Assembly (NCBI RefSeq): GCF_029338515.1
Contig: NZ_CP119988.1
Span: forward strand, 992,001-1,056,000
Source: Haloglomus litoreum
Lineage (GTDB): Archaea > Halobacteriota > Halobacteria > Halobacteriales > Haloarculaceae
DNA length: 64,000 nt
Direction of reading: 5' to 3'
Shown: piece after piece, positions 35,855 to 44,298 of the stretch
Layout of the letters: the number at the start of each line of letters is the position of its first letter
Numbering within the stretch: the first letter of the stretch is position 1
Translations under genes and position numbers: made by a program
The notes under the pieces: generated by a model
What the model was told of the DNA's origin: nothing
Database searches by the model: none
Seen by the model: the letters and a program-made list of their open reading frames with translations, nothing else

Positions 35855-38800
35855 TCAGTCGGCGACCGCCGCCATCCGGCCCTCGCACTCCGCGACGCGG
35901 TGTGTCGCGCCGAGCGCCTGGTACTGTTCGCGAGCGGTGGCGAAGGCATCCCGTGCCGCCGTCTCGTCCCCGAGCGCCAGGAGCGCCTCGCCGCGCTCCC
36001 GGTGGGCACGAGCCGTCTCGGCGTTCCGGGTCCCCGGATCGAACGTCTCGAGGCAGGCGTCGAGGTGGTCGAGCGCCCGCTCCGGGTCACCGCGCTCGCG
36101 TGCCAGCGTGCCCAGCTCCCGGAGCGCGAGCGCGAGCGCGCGGTCGGTCTCGACCGCCGCGGCGGTCTCGTGGCTCTCGGTCAGGTGCTCCTCGGCGTCG
36201 TCGAGGTCGCCACGCTCGCGGGCGGCGACGCCGAGCCCCCGGAGACAGTGCGCGACGTTCTCACGGTTGCCGGCGTCGCGGGCGAGGTCGAGGGCCTCCG
36301 ACAGCCGTTCAGTCGCCTCCGCCGGGCGGCCGCAGTCGGCCAGCGTGTTCCCGAGTGCGCGGAGCGCGTGCGCGAGGAAGTCCCGGGTGCCGGCGTCACG
36401 GGCGAGGCTGACGGCGGTCTCGAAGCGCTCGATGGCCGCCTCGGGCCGCCCGCGGTCCCGCTCGATGACGCCCAGGTTGATGAGCGAGTCGATGAGCTGG
36501 ACCCGGGCACCGGCGCGCTCGCGGAGCGCCCGGCTCCGCTCGAAGCGCTCCAGCGCCGCGTCGAACTCGCCCCGTTCGTAGTGCACGATGCCGAGGTTGT
36601 TCTGGACGGAGGCGGCGCCCGCGGGGTCGGCCTCCGGGTCCGAGCGCTCCTCCGCGGCGCGGAGGTACTGCTCGGCGGCGTCCAGGTCGCCCGCGAGCCA
36701 CGCCGCCACGCCGCGGGCGCTGTCTGCCTTCTGTGCCCGGCGGCCGTCGCCGACCCGCTCGGCCAGCGCCAGCGCCCACGCGGCGTACCGGTCGGCGTCC
36801 TCGTAGGATCCGGTCCGGATGGCCGCCCACGCACGGTGGCGGTGTGCCGCCGACCGGAACCGCGACCGGGCGGGCTCCTCGACATCGCCCGCCAGACGGT
36901 ACAGGGCCGTCGCCTCCCGGTGCAGCGCCTCGTAGTCGCCGAGATCGTAGCGGGCGTCGCATCGGCTCTCGGCACACCGCAGCACACAGCCCGGGGAACA
37001 GACCGCCGGGAGTTCGAACGCGGGGTGGTCGCTCTCACCGAACAGCACGAGCACCCCCGGGTGGCGCTCCGCGAGGCCGAACAGCTGTGTCGCCGTCTCG
37101 TCGGCCCAGGCCGTCGGATCGTCGGCGATGCGTCCGAGGACGGCCGCTTCGGCGCCCAGCGCGTCCCGGACCGCCTCCCGGGCCGCCGGGTCGTCGGCCA
37201 GTGACCAGATGGCGGACACGACGCGCCCGACCCGGCGGCGGGCCGCGGGCTCGGGTTCGGTCGCGACCAGCGCGTCGAGGAACGCGACCGACCACTCCTC
37301 GTGCGGCATCCGGCCCTCCAGCGGCGACCCGCCGAACAGGACCCGGCCGTGGAGTGTCTCCACCGCGGCGTCGATGTCGGCGGGGTCGTATCCCGCGGGT
37401 GCCGTGACCAGTGCGTACAGGTACGCCGGCTCGACCTCGAGTCCGGCCGCGTTCAGGAGGTTCGCCAGCACGCCCAGGTCGCAGGCCACGTCGCCGTGGT
37501 CGCGGAGCTCCGCCAGTGTCGCCTCCGCGTCCGCCTGGAGCGCGCTCTGGACATCCTCGCCGGTGCCGGCGACCGTCGCCAGACAGTGCAGGAAGGCCAG
37601 CACCGACGACGGGGGGTCCGCCTCCGTCCCGTCCTCGGGTGCGACCGCACGGACGTCGGCGGCCAGATCGGCCACCGGCCGGTCGAGGTCGGCCGCCACG
37701 TGGGCGATGAACCGCTCGCGTTCGCGCTCGTCCAGTGCCGGCATCCGGACCACCTCGACCGCCTCGTCGCGGTAGCTCCGGGTGGCGGGGGCCAGCGGCT
37801 CCCCCGGGGGGTCGCCCCACTCCTCGGTCCGTGCATCCACGAGTACCGAGACGGTCGGGTCGTCGCGGAGTCGCCGCATCGCCTCGAACACCGCCGCCCC
37901 CGCCCGGACGGCGTCCTCGACGACTACCAGCGTGTGCCCCGGTTCGTGCGTGGCTGCCGCCGTCAGTGCGTCGGCGGCCTCGAACGGCCGCCCCCGGCTG
38001 CGCTGCCGGTACCAGACCGCCCCTCGCCCGGACTCGTGCCAGCGATGGGCGACCTGGCGACAGACGGTGCTCTTGCCGCTCCCGGGTGCGCCGACCAGCG
38101 CGACGTGCCGCCCCCCCTGGAGCCGTGACAGCAGCTCGTCGTCGAGCCGTTCTCGCTCACCGTCCCCGTCCGCGGGCCGCTCGCGCGGGAGAGCGTGCCC
38201 GGCAGCCACCTCCGCGAACCCGTTGCCCGTCCGGAGTGCGGTCACCCGGTCACGGGCGCGGGCCGGGTCGAACGCCCCGTCGTCGAGCCGCTCGAACCCG
38301 GCGGATGCCAGCCCTCCGGGGAGCGGTCCCCCAGGGTGGCGCTGCTCGGCCGCATCCGGGTGACCCATCCTCCCGTCCACCGTCCCCGACGTGTGGTGTT
38401 CGGGGTCGTACGCGTCCAGCCACGCCGTCGCCCACGTCAGCGCGTCCTCGTCGGTCGTCTCGACGAGCGCGTGGACTCCGCCGTCGTCGGCGTGGACGGC
38501 CGCCACGACCGCCACGGGCGTCCGGAGCAGCGAGATGGGCGGCGTGTTCGTCGCGGTGACAGCGTCCTGGATCCCCAGCTCCGGCGGGAGCAGGACCGGC
38601 CCGTCGGTGCCACTCCGGACGGCCTCGGCGAAGGCCCCGTCGGCGGTCCCCGCGATAGCCACGCGAGCCTGGTCGGCGCGCGAGCAGCGCTCCACGAACC
38701 GGTCCGCGAGTGTCGCCGCGTCGACGTCCCCGTCGGCGGTGGTGATGGCCGCACCGGTCAGCAGCGCGCTCGATACGGACACGTCGTGCGGGAGCGGCGC

Positions 38801-39076
38801 CAGTGCGGCGATCGCGCCCTCGACGGCCGCGAGCGAGGCCGTCGCGGCCCGGTACTCCTCGGCGGCGAGCCGGCCGGCGACGGTCGCGACGTACCCCCCG
38901 TCGACCCGCTCGACCAGCCCCGCGTCCTCCAGCTCGCGGACCGCCCGGTCCACCGTCGAGCGCGACCGGTCGACGGCCGCGACGAGGTCGCGCTTGTACA
39001 GCGGCTCCCCGAGCAACTGCTCGAACACCGGCCAGCGCCGCCTGACAACATCCAGTACCGACCCCCCGTCGTCCAT
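35855..39076 (-). CDS. wHTH/FilR1-like/STAND ATPase/TPR protein
   Basis: A 1073-residue soluble multidomain protein. Residues ~1-65: winged helix (VFEQLLGEPLYKRDLVAAVD, STVDRAVRELEDAGLVERVD). Residues ~75-240: a FilR1-like effector domain, ending with the typical HALVETTDEDALTWATAWLD. Residues ~310-600: P-loop ATPase with Walker A GAPGSGKST (K332) and a Walker B-like strand TLVVVEDA near 383. Around 695-715: CSPGCVLRCAESRC. The rest is about eight TPRs (NNLGIVHYERGEFDAALERF and similar). The layout recalls MalT/AfsR-like STAND regulators: ligand or TPR binding would trigger oligomerisation and DNA binding. An alternative ATG at 39091 lies too close to the TATA box for a transcript to include it. 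Confidence 0.8.
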   Translation of the reverse strand: MDDGGSVLDVVRRRWPVFEQLLGEPLYKRDLVAAVDRSRSTVDRAVRELEDAGLVERVDGGYVATVAGRLAAEEYRAATASLAAVEGAIAALAPLPHDVSVSSALLTGAAITTADGDVDAATLADRFVERCSRADQARVAIAGTADGAFAEAVRSGTDGPVLLPPELGIQDAVTATNTPPISLLRTPVAVVAAVHADDGGVHALVETTDEDALTWATAWLDAYDPEHHTSGTVDGRMGHPDAAEQRHPGGPLPGGLASAGFERLDDGAFDPARARDRVTALRTGNGFAEVAAGHALPRERPADGDGERERLDDELLSRLQGGRHVALVGAPGSGKSTVCRQVAHRWHESGRGAVWYRQRSRGRPFEAADALTAAATHEPGHTLVVVEDAVRAGAAVFEAMRRLRDDPTVSVLVDARTEEWGDPPGEPLAPATRSYRDEAVEVVRMPALDERERERFIAHVAADLDRPVADLAADVRAVAPEDGTEADPPSSVLAFLHCLATVAGTGEDVQSALQADAEATLAELRDHGDVACDLGVLANLLNAAGLEVEPAYLYALVTAPAGYDPADIDAAVETLHGRVLFGGSPLEGRMPHEEWSVAFLDALVATEPEPAARRRVGRVVSAIWSLADDPAAREAVRDALGAEAAVLGRIADDPTAWADETATQLFGLAERHPGVLVLFGESDHPAFELPAVCSPGCVLRCAESRCDARYDLGDYEALHREATALYRLAGDVEEPARSRFRSAAHRHRAWAAIRTGSYEDADRYAAWALALAERVGDGRRAQKADSARGVAAWLAGDLDAAEQYLRAAEERSDPEADPAGAASVQNNLGIVHYERGEFDAALERFERSRALRERAGARVQLIDSLINLGVIERDRGRPEAAIERFETAVSLARDAGTRDFLAHALRALGNTLADCGRPAEATERLSEALDLARDAGNRENVAHCLRGLGVAARERGDLDDAEEHLTESHETAAAVETDRALALALRELGTLARERGDPERALDHLDACLETFDPGTRNAETARAHRERGEALLALGDETAARDAFATAREQYQALGATHRVAECEGRMAAVAD

Positions 39077-39099
39077 TTGCTCCACGTTCATCCTCGACC

Positions 39100-39106
39100 G
39101 ATAAAA
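39100..39106 (-). promoter_or_regulatory. TATA-like box for the STAND regulator
   Basis: On the minus strand TTTTATC, 24-30 nt before the ATG at 39076, implying a leaderless transcript and deciding between the two possible starts of this gene. Confidence 0.5.
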
Positions 39107-39301
39107 CGTTCCCCCCGACCGTCCGCCGGGCGCACCCCTACCCCCCTCCCGTGGACACGCACGGCGGCGTCGGGTCCCGCGACCGACGGACACCGGGTCG
39201 GGGATGGAGCCGGATCGACCCGGATTCGGTCCGTCGGTGCGTGGACCACGACGTTCCGCATCTGGAACTTCGCGTCCGAGGGTATTACCTCACGTACTGA
39301 C

Positions 39302-39309
39302 TTTATATA
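39302..39309 (+). promoter_or_regulatory. TATA box upstream of hisB
   Basis: TTTATATA, a strong archaeal TATA match, ~75 nt upstream of the hisB ATG, in the ~300 bp between the divergent STAND and hisB genes. Confidence 0.55.
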
Positions 39310-39383
39310 CTGTCCGCCGCTCTCCGGCTCCCGTCGGCAACCGAGGGGGAACGGTCTTGCCGGTGGCCGCCGGACCCGCGGGT

Positions 39384-39995
39384 ATGAGCGACGAGACGAC
39401 CGAGGCCGGCGTCCGCGAGGCCGCCGTGACCCGCGAGACCACCGAGACCGATATCGAGGTGACGCTGGCGCTCGATGGCGACGGCGAGGCCACCGTCGAC
39501 ACCGGCGTCGGCTTCTTCGACCACATGCTCGGTGCGCTCGCCAAGCACGGCCTGTTCGACCTCACCGTCCAGTGCGACGGCGACCTCCACATCGACGACC
39601 ACCACACCGTCGAGGACGTGGCCATCGCGCTCGGGCGGGCGTTCGACGCCGCGCTCGGCGAGAAGCGGGGCATCGTCCGCTACGCCGACCGGCGGGTCCC
39701 GCTCGACGAGGCCGTCGCCGACGTCGTCGTGGATGTCTCCGGCCGGCCGTACTTCAACTTCGATGGCGACTTCTCACAGGAGTCGGTCGGCGAGTTCACC
39801 AGCGACATGGCCGCGCACTTCTGTCGCTCGCTCGCGATGAACGCCGGCCTCACGCTCCACGCCGGCATCACCGGCGAGAACGCCCACCACGAGGTCGAGG
39901 CGCTGTTCAAGGCACTGGCGCGCGCGCTGGACGACGCCACCCGCGTCGACGAGCGCCGGGCCGGCGACACGCCGAGCACGAAGGGCGAACTGTAG
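39384..39995 (+). CDS. hisB: imidazoleglycerol-phosphate dehydratase HisB
   Basis: Dehydrates imidazoleglycerol phosphate in histidine synthesis using manganese bound by histidines. The 203-residue protein is the monofunctional type. It has [37 protein letters not shown] (both histidine clusters), and the C-terminal [20 protein letters not shown] separate TATA box and a spacing of over 5 kb from hisA and hisI show that histidine genes are not in one operon here. Confidence 0.95.
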   Translation: MSDETTEAGVREAAVTRETTETDIEVTLALDGDGEATVDTGVGFFDHMLGALAKHGLFDLTVQCDGDLHIDDHHTVEDVAIALGRAFDAALGEKRGIVRYADRRVPLDEAVADVVVDVSGRPYFNFDGDFSQESVGEFTSDMAAHFCRSLAMNAGLTLHAGITGENAHHEVEALFKALARALDDATRVDERRAGDTPSTKGEL

Positions 39996-40179
39996 CGGAA
40001 CGCCGCTGCCGGCTGTCGGACGTAACTGTTCGGAATCGAATTTCTGGGGAAAATACACAGAGTTAGTAGTATTCTCTGGCAATATTTCATATGAATGCTG
40101 GATTGGGTAGATATACGTCTTCCTGTCCTCACTGGGTCGACCACAAGCCACTCGGTCGCTCGTCCGGAAACGGGAGACG

Positions 40180-41448
40180 ATGCCCTCCCGACGTACCCTC
40201 CTGGCCGGCGCGGCCGGTCTCGTCGCCGGTGGCGGACTGGTCGCCGACCGCGTCCGACTCGGGGAGCTGGACGCCTGGACACCGGACGTGGATACGTGGC
40301 CGCTTCCCCGCTACGACCTCGCGAACACGGCTTCGGTGCCCGACGTGTCGGTCCCGGAGGATCCGGCGGTCGACTGGACGGCGAGCGTCGAGCCCCCCTC
40401 TCACGCCCTCCTGCAGTCGCTCGTGGTGGGATCCGACCGCGTCTACGCCGGTGCCGGCTCGCTCGCGGCGGTCGACCGTACCGACGGGAGCCGGGTGTGG
40501 GAGGACGAGACGCCGGTGCGGGCGCTCTCGCGCCGGGGTGGCCGGCTGTTCGCGGCCGGCGGCACGGACGAGACCGCGAGCGTCACCGCGTACGACGCCG
40601 CGACGGGTGAGAGGGCGTGGGCCCGTGACCTCCCCGCCAGCCCGGTGGGGCTGACGGTGGCTGCCGGGATGGTTCTGACCGCGACCCGCATCGGTTCGGT
40701 CGCCCGGGAACAGGGGACGGGCATCCGTCGCTGGGGCGGCGAGGCTCCCGATCTGCAGACCCAGCCGCTCGTCCACGACGGCGCCCTGTTCGGGCACGAC
40801 GGCTACGAACTCGCACGGTTCCGGTCCCGGAGCGTCCTGGACGTCCCGCTGCGCGCGCCGCCGGCGGCCGAGTGGCGGACCGTGGCCCAGGGCGGGCGAG
40901 TCTCCGCGCCCGTCGGTGTCGGGTCGCGGGTGCTCGTGCCGGTCCAGCAGCGGGGCTTCCAGACGGACGCCGGCGCGCCGGCGCTCCGGGCCGTCGGCGC
41001 GACGACGGGCGAGGTGGCGTGGCGGGCGGTCACCACCGACGACCGGGACACGTTCCTCACGACCCAGCACGCGGCGGTCGACGCCGCTCGCAACCGGGCG
41101 TACGCCGGCGTCTACCGCCAGTGGGTGGGCGAGCCAACGAGCGGCGAGGGGTTCCGGGCGACGGTCAGGGCGTTCGCGCTCGAGGATGGGACCGTGGCGT
41201 GGACCCACGAGGCCGGGACGGGCCGGTTCGTCCGCGATGTCGTGTTCGCGGGCGGCCGCGTGCTCGTCGCGACGGCTCGGAACGAGGGAGCGACCGGCGG
41301 CCGTGCCGGCGACGTGCGCGCGCTCGACCCCGCTGACGGGCGCGAGCGCTGGCGGGTCGGGTTCGACGCGCCGGTCGGGGCACTCGCACCCGTCGACGGG
41401 ACGGTGTTCGCGCTTACCGGGACGGGAACCGTGGCGGCGCTCCGGTAG
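40180..41448 (+). CDS. exported PQQ-like beta-propeller protein
   Basis: A 422-residue protein with a twin-arginine N terminus (SRRTLLAGAAGLVAGGG) lacking a lipobox, then repeated beta-propeller blades of the PQQ-binding-like (BamB-like) type. Examples are VYAGAGSLAAVDRTDGSRVW, VTAYDAATGERAW and VRALDPADGRERWRVGFDAP. Such proteins in haloarchaea are mostly folded before export and of unknown job; a PQQ-dependent dehydrogenase is not implied because catalytic residues are not apparent. The 184 bp upstream are A/T-rich, with a box near 40080-40095. Confidence 0.82.
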   Translation: MPSRRTLLAGAAGLVAGGGLVADRVRLGELDAWTPDVDTWPLPRYDLANTASVPDVSVPEDPAVDWTASVEPPSHALLQSLVVGSDRVYAGAGSLAAVDRTDGSRVWEDETPVRALSRRGGRLFAAGGTDETASVTAYDAATGERAWARDLPASPVGLTVAAGMVLTATRIGSVAREQGTGIRRWGGEAPDLQTQPLVHDGALFGHDGYELARFRSRSVLDVPLRAPPAAEWRTVAQGGRVSAPVGVGSRVLVPVQQRGFQTDAGAPALRAVGATTGEVAWRAVTTDDRDTFLTTQHAAVDAARNRAYAGVYRQWVGEPTSGEGFRATVRAFALEDGTVAWTHEAGTGRFVRDVVFAGGRVLVATARNEGATGGRAGDVRALDPADGRERWRVGFDAPVGALAPVDGTVFALTGTGTVAALR

Positions 41449-41892
41449 CTACTGCCCGCCCTGCTGGCCCTGTCGCGCCTGCGTCCCGGGGAACCGCTGG
41501 CGGTCCAGCAGACGGAAGTTGACCGTGACGATGCCGACCTCGACGCCGTCGGCGGCCCGCTCGACGGTGCCGGAGAAGGTGACCTGGGTCGAGTGGACGG
41601 CGAACAGCTCCGTGTCGAAGCGGACGTCGACCCCCTCGGCCGCGGGCGCGCTCACCTCGAACTCCCCGTTCTGCGTGGCGATGCCGACGCCCTCGGGGAG
41701 GTACTCGCCCAGCGCGTTCCGGGCCAGGTCCTCGACCTTCCGGACCGCGCTCCCGGCGTCGAGCACCCGCACCGGCTCACCCACGTCGTCCGGGAAGACG
41801 TTCGTCCCGTTCTGGACGGTCACCGTCTCCGTGGCGGCCACCTCCGCGCTCCGGAGTTCGCGCACCGCCCGCTGGATCGCCTGGTCCGACAT
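41449..41892 (-). CDS. haloarchaeal hypothetical protein
   Basis: A 147-residue acidic soluble protein with no recognised family. It shows an N-terminal helix (AIQRAVRELRSAEVAATE), the VQNGTNVFPDDVGEPVRVL segment, then a sheet-rich C-terminal half with VHSTQVTFSGTVERAADG and a Gln/Gly-rich end. Start ATG at 41892; sequence further upstream falls in the spacer before the UDG gene. It runs opposite to and adjoins the PQQ-like gene (stop next to stop). Confidence 0.65.
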   Translation of the reverse strand: MSDQAIQRAVRELRSAEVAATETVTVQNGTNVFPDDVGEPVRVLDAGSAVRKVEDLARNALGEYLPEGVGIATQNGEFEVSAPAAEGVDVRFDTELFAVHSTQVTFSGTVERAADGVEVGIVTVNFRLLDRQRFPGTQARQGQQGGQ

Positions 41893-41972
41893 GTTCGTTG
41901 GTGTCGAATCCGCACGGGAGGGCTTGAAACCTGCCCTCCCGGCCGGTCCTGCGAGTGCTGCGCCCCCGCGCC

Positions 41973-42623
41973 TCAGGGGAGTACATCCCCCAACGCCGCC
42001 AGATACGACTCCCGCGTGTGGTCGAGTCGCGAGAGCCACACCTCCTGATAGCTGGGGTGCAGCAGTGGAACCACCAGCCCGACCTCGGTGTCGACGGGGT
42101 CGAGCACGTGCTCGAGGAAACCGTCCAGCGACCGCCCCGTCAGCGCGAGCACCGAGGTCGTCGCGTGCTTGCCCGTGGCCAGGACCGCATCGGGGTCGAC
42201 CGTCGCGAGCTCGTCGCGGAGGTAGGGCCGGCAGGACGCCCGCTCCTCGGGCGTGGGCTCGCGGTTGCTCCCCGACCCATCGCAGGGGAAGCACTTGACC
42301 GCGTTCGTGTAGTAGGCATCGTCGGCGAAGCCGGCGTCGGCGACCAGCCGGCGGACCTTCCGCCCGGAGTTGCGGGTCGTGTAGGCCATCCCCGTCAGGT
42401 TGCCGCCCCGCCAGCGGTCCGCGTCCGGGTCGCCGGCGCCGGGTGCCTCACCGACCACGACCAGCGTGGCGTCCGTCGGGCCGACGCCGTGGCTGATGTC
42501 GGTGCGGCAGTCGACGAGCGCCGGGCACCGCTCGCAGCCGGCCGCGACCGGGTTCCGCGCCGCGGGGTCGGGGTACGTGGGGTCCTCGGGCACACCGCCG
42601 CCGACGGGTGGCGCCGGTATCAA
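41973..42623 (-). CDS. uracil-DNA glycosylase, Fe-S family (type 4/5)
   Basis: Removes uracil from DNA, first step of base-excision repair. The 216-residue protein has a likely [4Fe-4S] set: C30 and C33 (CERCPAL), then cysteines in NAVKCFPCDG and RASCRPYL. Motif A is VVVGEAPGAGDPDADRWRGG, the strand YYTNAVKC follows, and the C-terminal motif is LLHPSYQEVW. GEAPG and HPS are the active-site loops of this superfamily. Start ATG 42623. Confidence 0.88.
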   Translation of the reverse strand: MIPAPPVGGGVPEDPTYPDPAARNPVAAGCERCPALVDCRTDISHGVGPTDATLVVVGEAPGAGDPDADRWRGGNLTGMAYTTRNSGRKVRRLVADAGFADDAYYTNAVKCFPCDGSGSNREPTPEERASCRPYLRDELATVDPDAVLATGKHATTSVLALTGRSLDGFLEHVLDPVDTEVGLVVPLLHPSYQEVWLSRLDHTRESYLAALGDVLP

Positions 42624-42709
42624 TCCCGTCGGCCCGGAGACCCGCTGCCGTGGCCGTACCGCCCGACGGGCCCGCAGCTTTTAGCCATCCCCGGACCCAC
42701 CCAGCCGCC

Positions 42710-43213
42710 GTGAGCGGGGACCCGACGATCAGGCGGGCGACCGAGGCCGACGCGGCCGCCATCGAGCGGGTCGCACGCGACGCGTGGCACGCGGCCTACG
42801 ACGACGAACTGGGCGCCGACCGGGTCGAGGAGACCGTCGACGCCTGGTTCGACCCCGGGCGGCTGGTCGACGACGATATCGGTGACCCCGAGCGCTCCGT
42901 CTTCGTGGCGGAGATCGACGGAGGGGTGGTGGGATTCGCCGAACTGGTCCCCGATGACGACGAGGACGCGCGCTGTCACCTCTACCGCATCTACGTGGCC
43001 TCCGCCCACTGGGGGCGTGGCGTCGGCGGGGCGCTCCTCGACCGGGCCGAGGCGGCTGCCCGAGAGCGGGGCTTCGAGCGGCTCGAACTGTCGGTCATGG
43101 CGGCCAACGAGCGGGCGGTCCGGTTCTACGAGGCACACGGCTTCGACCGCATCGGGTCCACCCATGACGACGCCATGGGTGTCCAGGTACACGAGTACGA
43201 GCAGCGGCTGTGA
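42710..43213 (+). CDS. GNAT-family N-acetyltransferase
   Basis: A 167-residue acetyl-CoA-dependent transferase. GNAT landmarks: TIRRATEADAAAIERVARDA at the N terminus, FVAEIDGGVVGFAELVP, the acetyl-CoA loop YVASAHWGRGVGGALLDRAE, and NERAVRFYEAHGFDRIG. The GTG at 42710 follows a CTTTTAG box at 42678-42684, giving normal spacing for a leaderless transcript. The acceptor substrate is unknown. Confidence 0.85.
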   Translation: MSGDPTIRRATEADAAAIERVARDAWHAAYDDELGADRVEETVDAWFDPGRLVDDDIGDPERSVFVAEIDGGVVGFAELVPDDDEDARCHLYRIYVASAHWGRGVGGALLDRAEAAARERGFERLELSVMAANERAVRFYEAHGFDRIGSTHDDAMGVQVHEYEQRL

Positions 43214-43447
43214 CGCCTCCGTGCGGTCCGGGCACGTCGCGGCAACCCCGTTCCTGTAGCAGGGGATGAATCGAGGGCCCCGTGCGGCAGCTGCGAGGCC
43301 CCCCAGGACGGAACCGGCCACCCCTCTGCCCCTCTCCTGAACGGATATTTACCGTCTTTAAGCTGTGTATTATATGTGGTGGACCGTTTAAATCACTGGG
43401 CAGAACCGGGAACAGTCTCAGGGGGGTGCTGGAACAAGCACCTGTTG

Positions 43448-43633
43448 ATGATCGAGACGAACGAACCGAACGACAGGGCGGCCGTCGACACTCCGGAGGG
43501 CGAGCAGCTCCCGCCGATCCCAGGCGCCCGGTACGGGGCCTTCGACGTCGCGGATGGGACGACGATGATCTTCGACCGCGAGGCCGACGACGCCTGGCTC
43601 CGCGCCGACTGTGCGACCGAGGTGAGCCGGTGA
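43448..43633 (+). CDS. DUF7331-type small protein 1
   Basis: A 61-residue acidic protein of the haloarchaeal DUF7331 type: a variable N terminus, PGARYGAFDVADGTTMIFD, and the ending EADDAWLRADCATEVSR. An in-frame GTG at 43376 could extend it by 24 residues, but sequence there looks non-conserved. First of three tandem paralogues; its stop overlaps the next start (TGATG). No function is known. Confidence 0.7.
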   Translation: MIETNEPNDRAAVDTPEGEQLPPIPGARYGAFDVADGTTMIFDREADDAWLRADCATEVSR

Positions 43634-43824
43634 TGTTCCGGCGTCGCGAGGGACACGATGCCGACCTGGACCCCGTCATCACCCCCGAAGACGACTCGCT
43701 GCCGAGCGTGGATCCGGAGCGCTACGGCGCCTTCGACACCCGGAACGGGGAGACAGTGCTGTACGACAGCGACGCGAAGGGGGCCTGGATCCGCGCCGAC
43801 CACTCCGTCACGGTTGACCGGTAA
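43633..43824 (+). CDS. DUF7331-type small protein 2
   Basis: A 63-residue product: basic start MFRRREG, then VITPEDDSLPSVDPERYGAF and GETVLYDSDAKGAWIRAD. Aligned by eye, the last 49 residues share 40 with paralogue 3, so the pair is a recent duplication; similarity to paralogue 1 is limited to RYGAFD and AWLRAD-type positions. Coupled to gene 1 by TGATG. Confidence 0.72.
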   Translation: MFRRREGHDADLDPVITPEDDSLPSVDPERYGAFDTRNGETVLYDSDAKGAWIRADHSVTVDR

Positions 43825-44011
43825 CGCCGTCCACCGGCGGGTCGTCCACCGACGGTGGTCGGCCGCCCGGCCACGGTCGCGACCGGTCACCGTCCGGTGG
43901 CCTCCCGGGGACGGGTGGTGACCCCGGGATGCTCAGTCTGATACCAAGCATTACCTTCTACCGGCAATTGCTGGCGTCAGGCTCAGGGTAGTGGGGCGTG
44001 TCCACATACGT

Positions 44012-44206
44012 ATGGCCACGAACGAGAGCGAGGCGGAGACGAGCGACCTGGCGGCCGTCATCACCCCGGAGGACGACTCGCTGCCGAGCATCCACCCGGA
44101 GCGATACGGGGCGTTCGAGACCCGTAACGGCGAGACGATCCTCTACGACAGCGACGCGAAGGGGGCCTGGATCCGCTCCGACACCTCGGTCGACCTCGGT
44201 CGGTAG
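44012..44206 (+). CDS. DUF7331-type small protein 3
   Basis: A 64-residue product with N terminus MATNESEAETSDLAA and core VITPEDDSLPSIHPERYGAF, then GETILYDSDAKGAWIRSD. It is separated from gene 2 by a 187 bp GC-rich spacer with no other gene seen, so it probably has its own promoter. ATG 44012 is chosen; seven further residues upstream are possible. Confidence 0.7.
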   Translation: MATNESEAETSDLAAVITPEDDSLPSIHPERYGAFETRNGETILYDSDAKGAWIRSDTSVDLGR

Positions 44207-44298
44207 ACGGGTCTTCCCGGTCACAGGCCGTCCCGCTCGGCCGCGCCGACCCGGGGAAGCCGGCAGTCTTAATCCGGTGCCGTCGCCACGGTCGGCCA

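Noticed and set aside
39389-39673. Minus-strand open frame inside hisB.
   Set aside because: Antisense shadow of the catalytic core of hisB; Ser/Pro-rich with no pattern.
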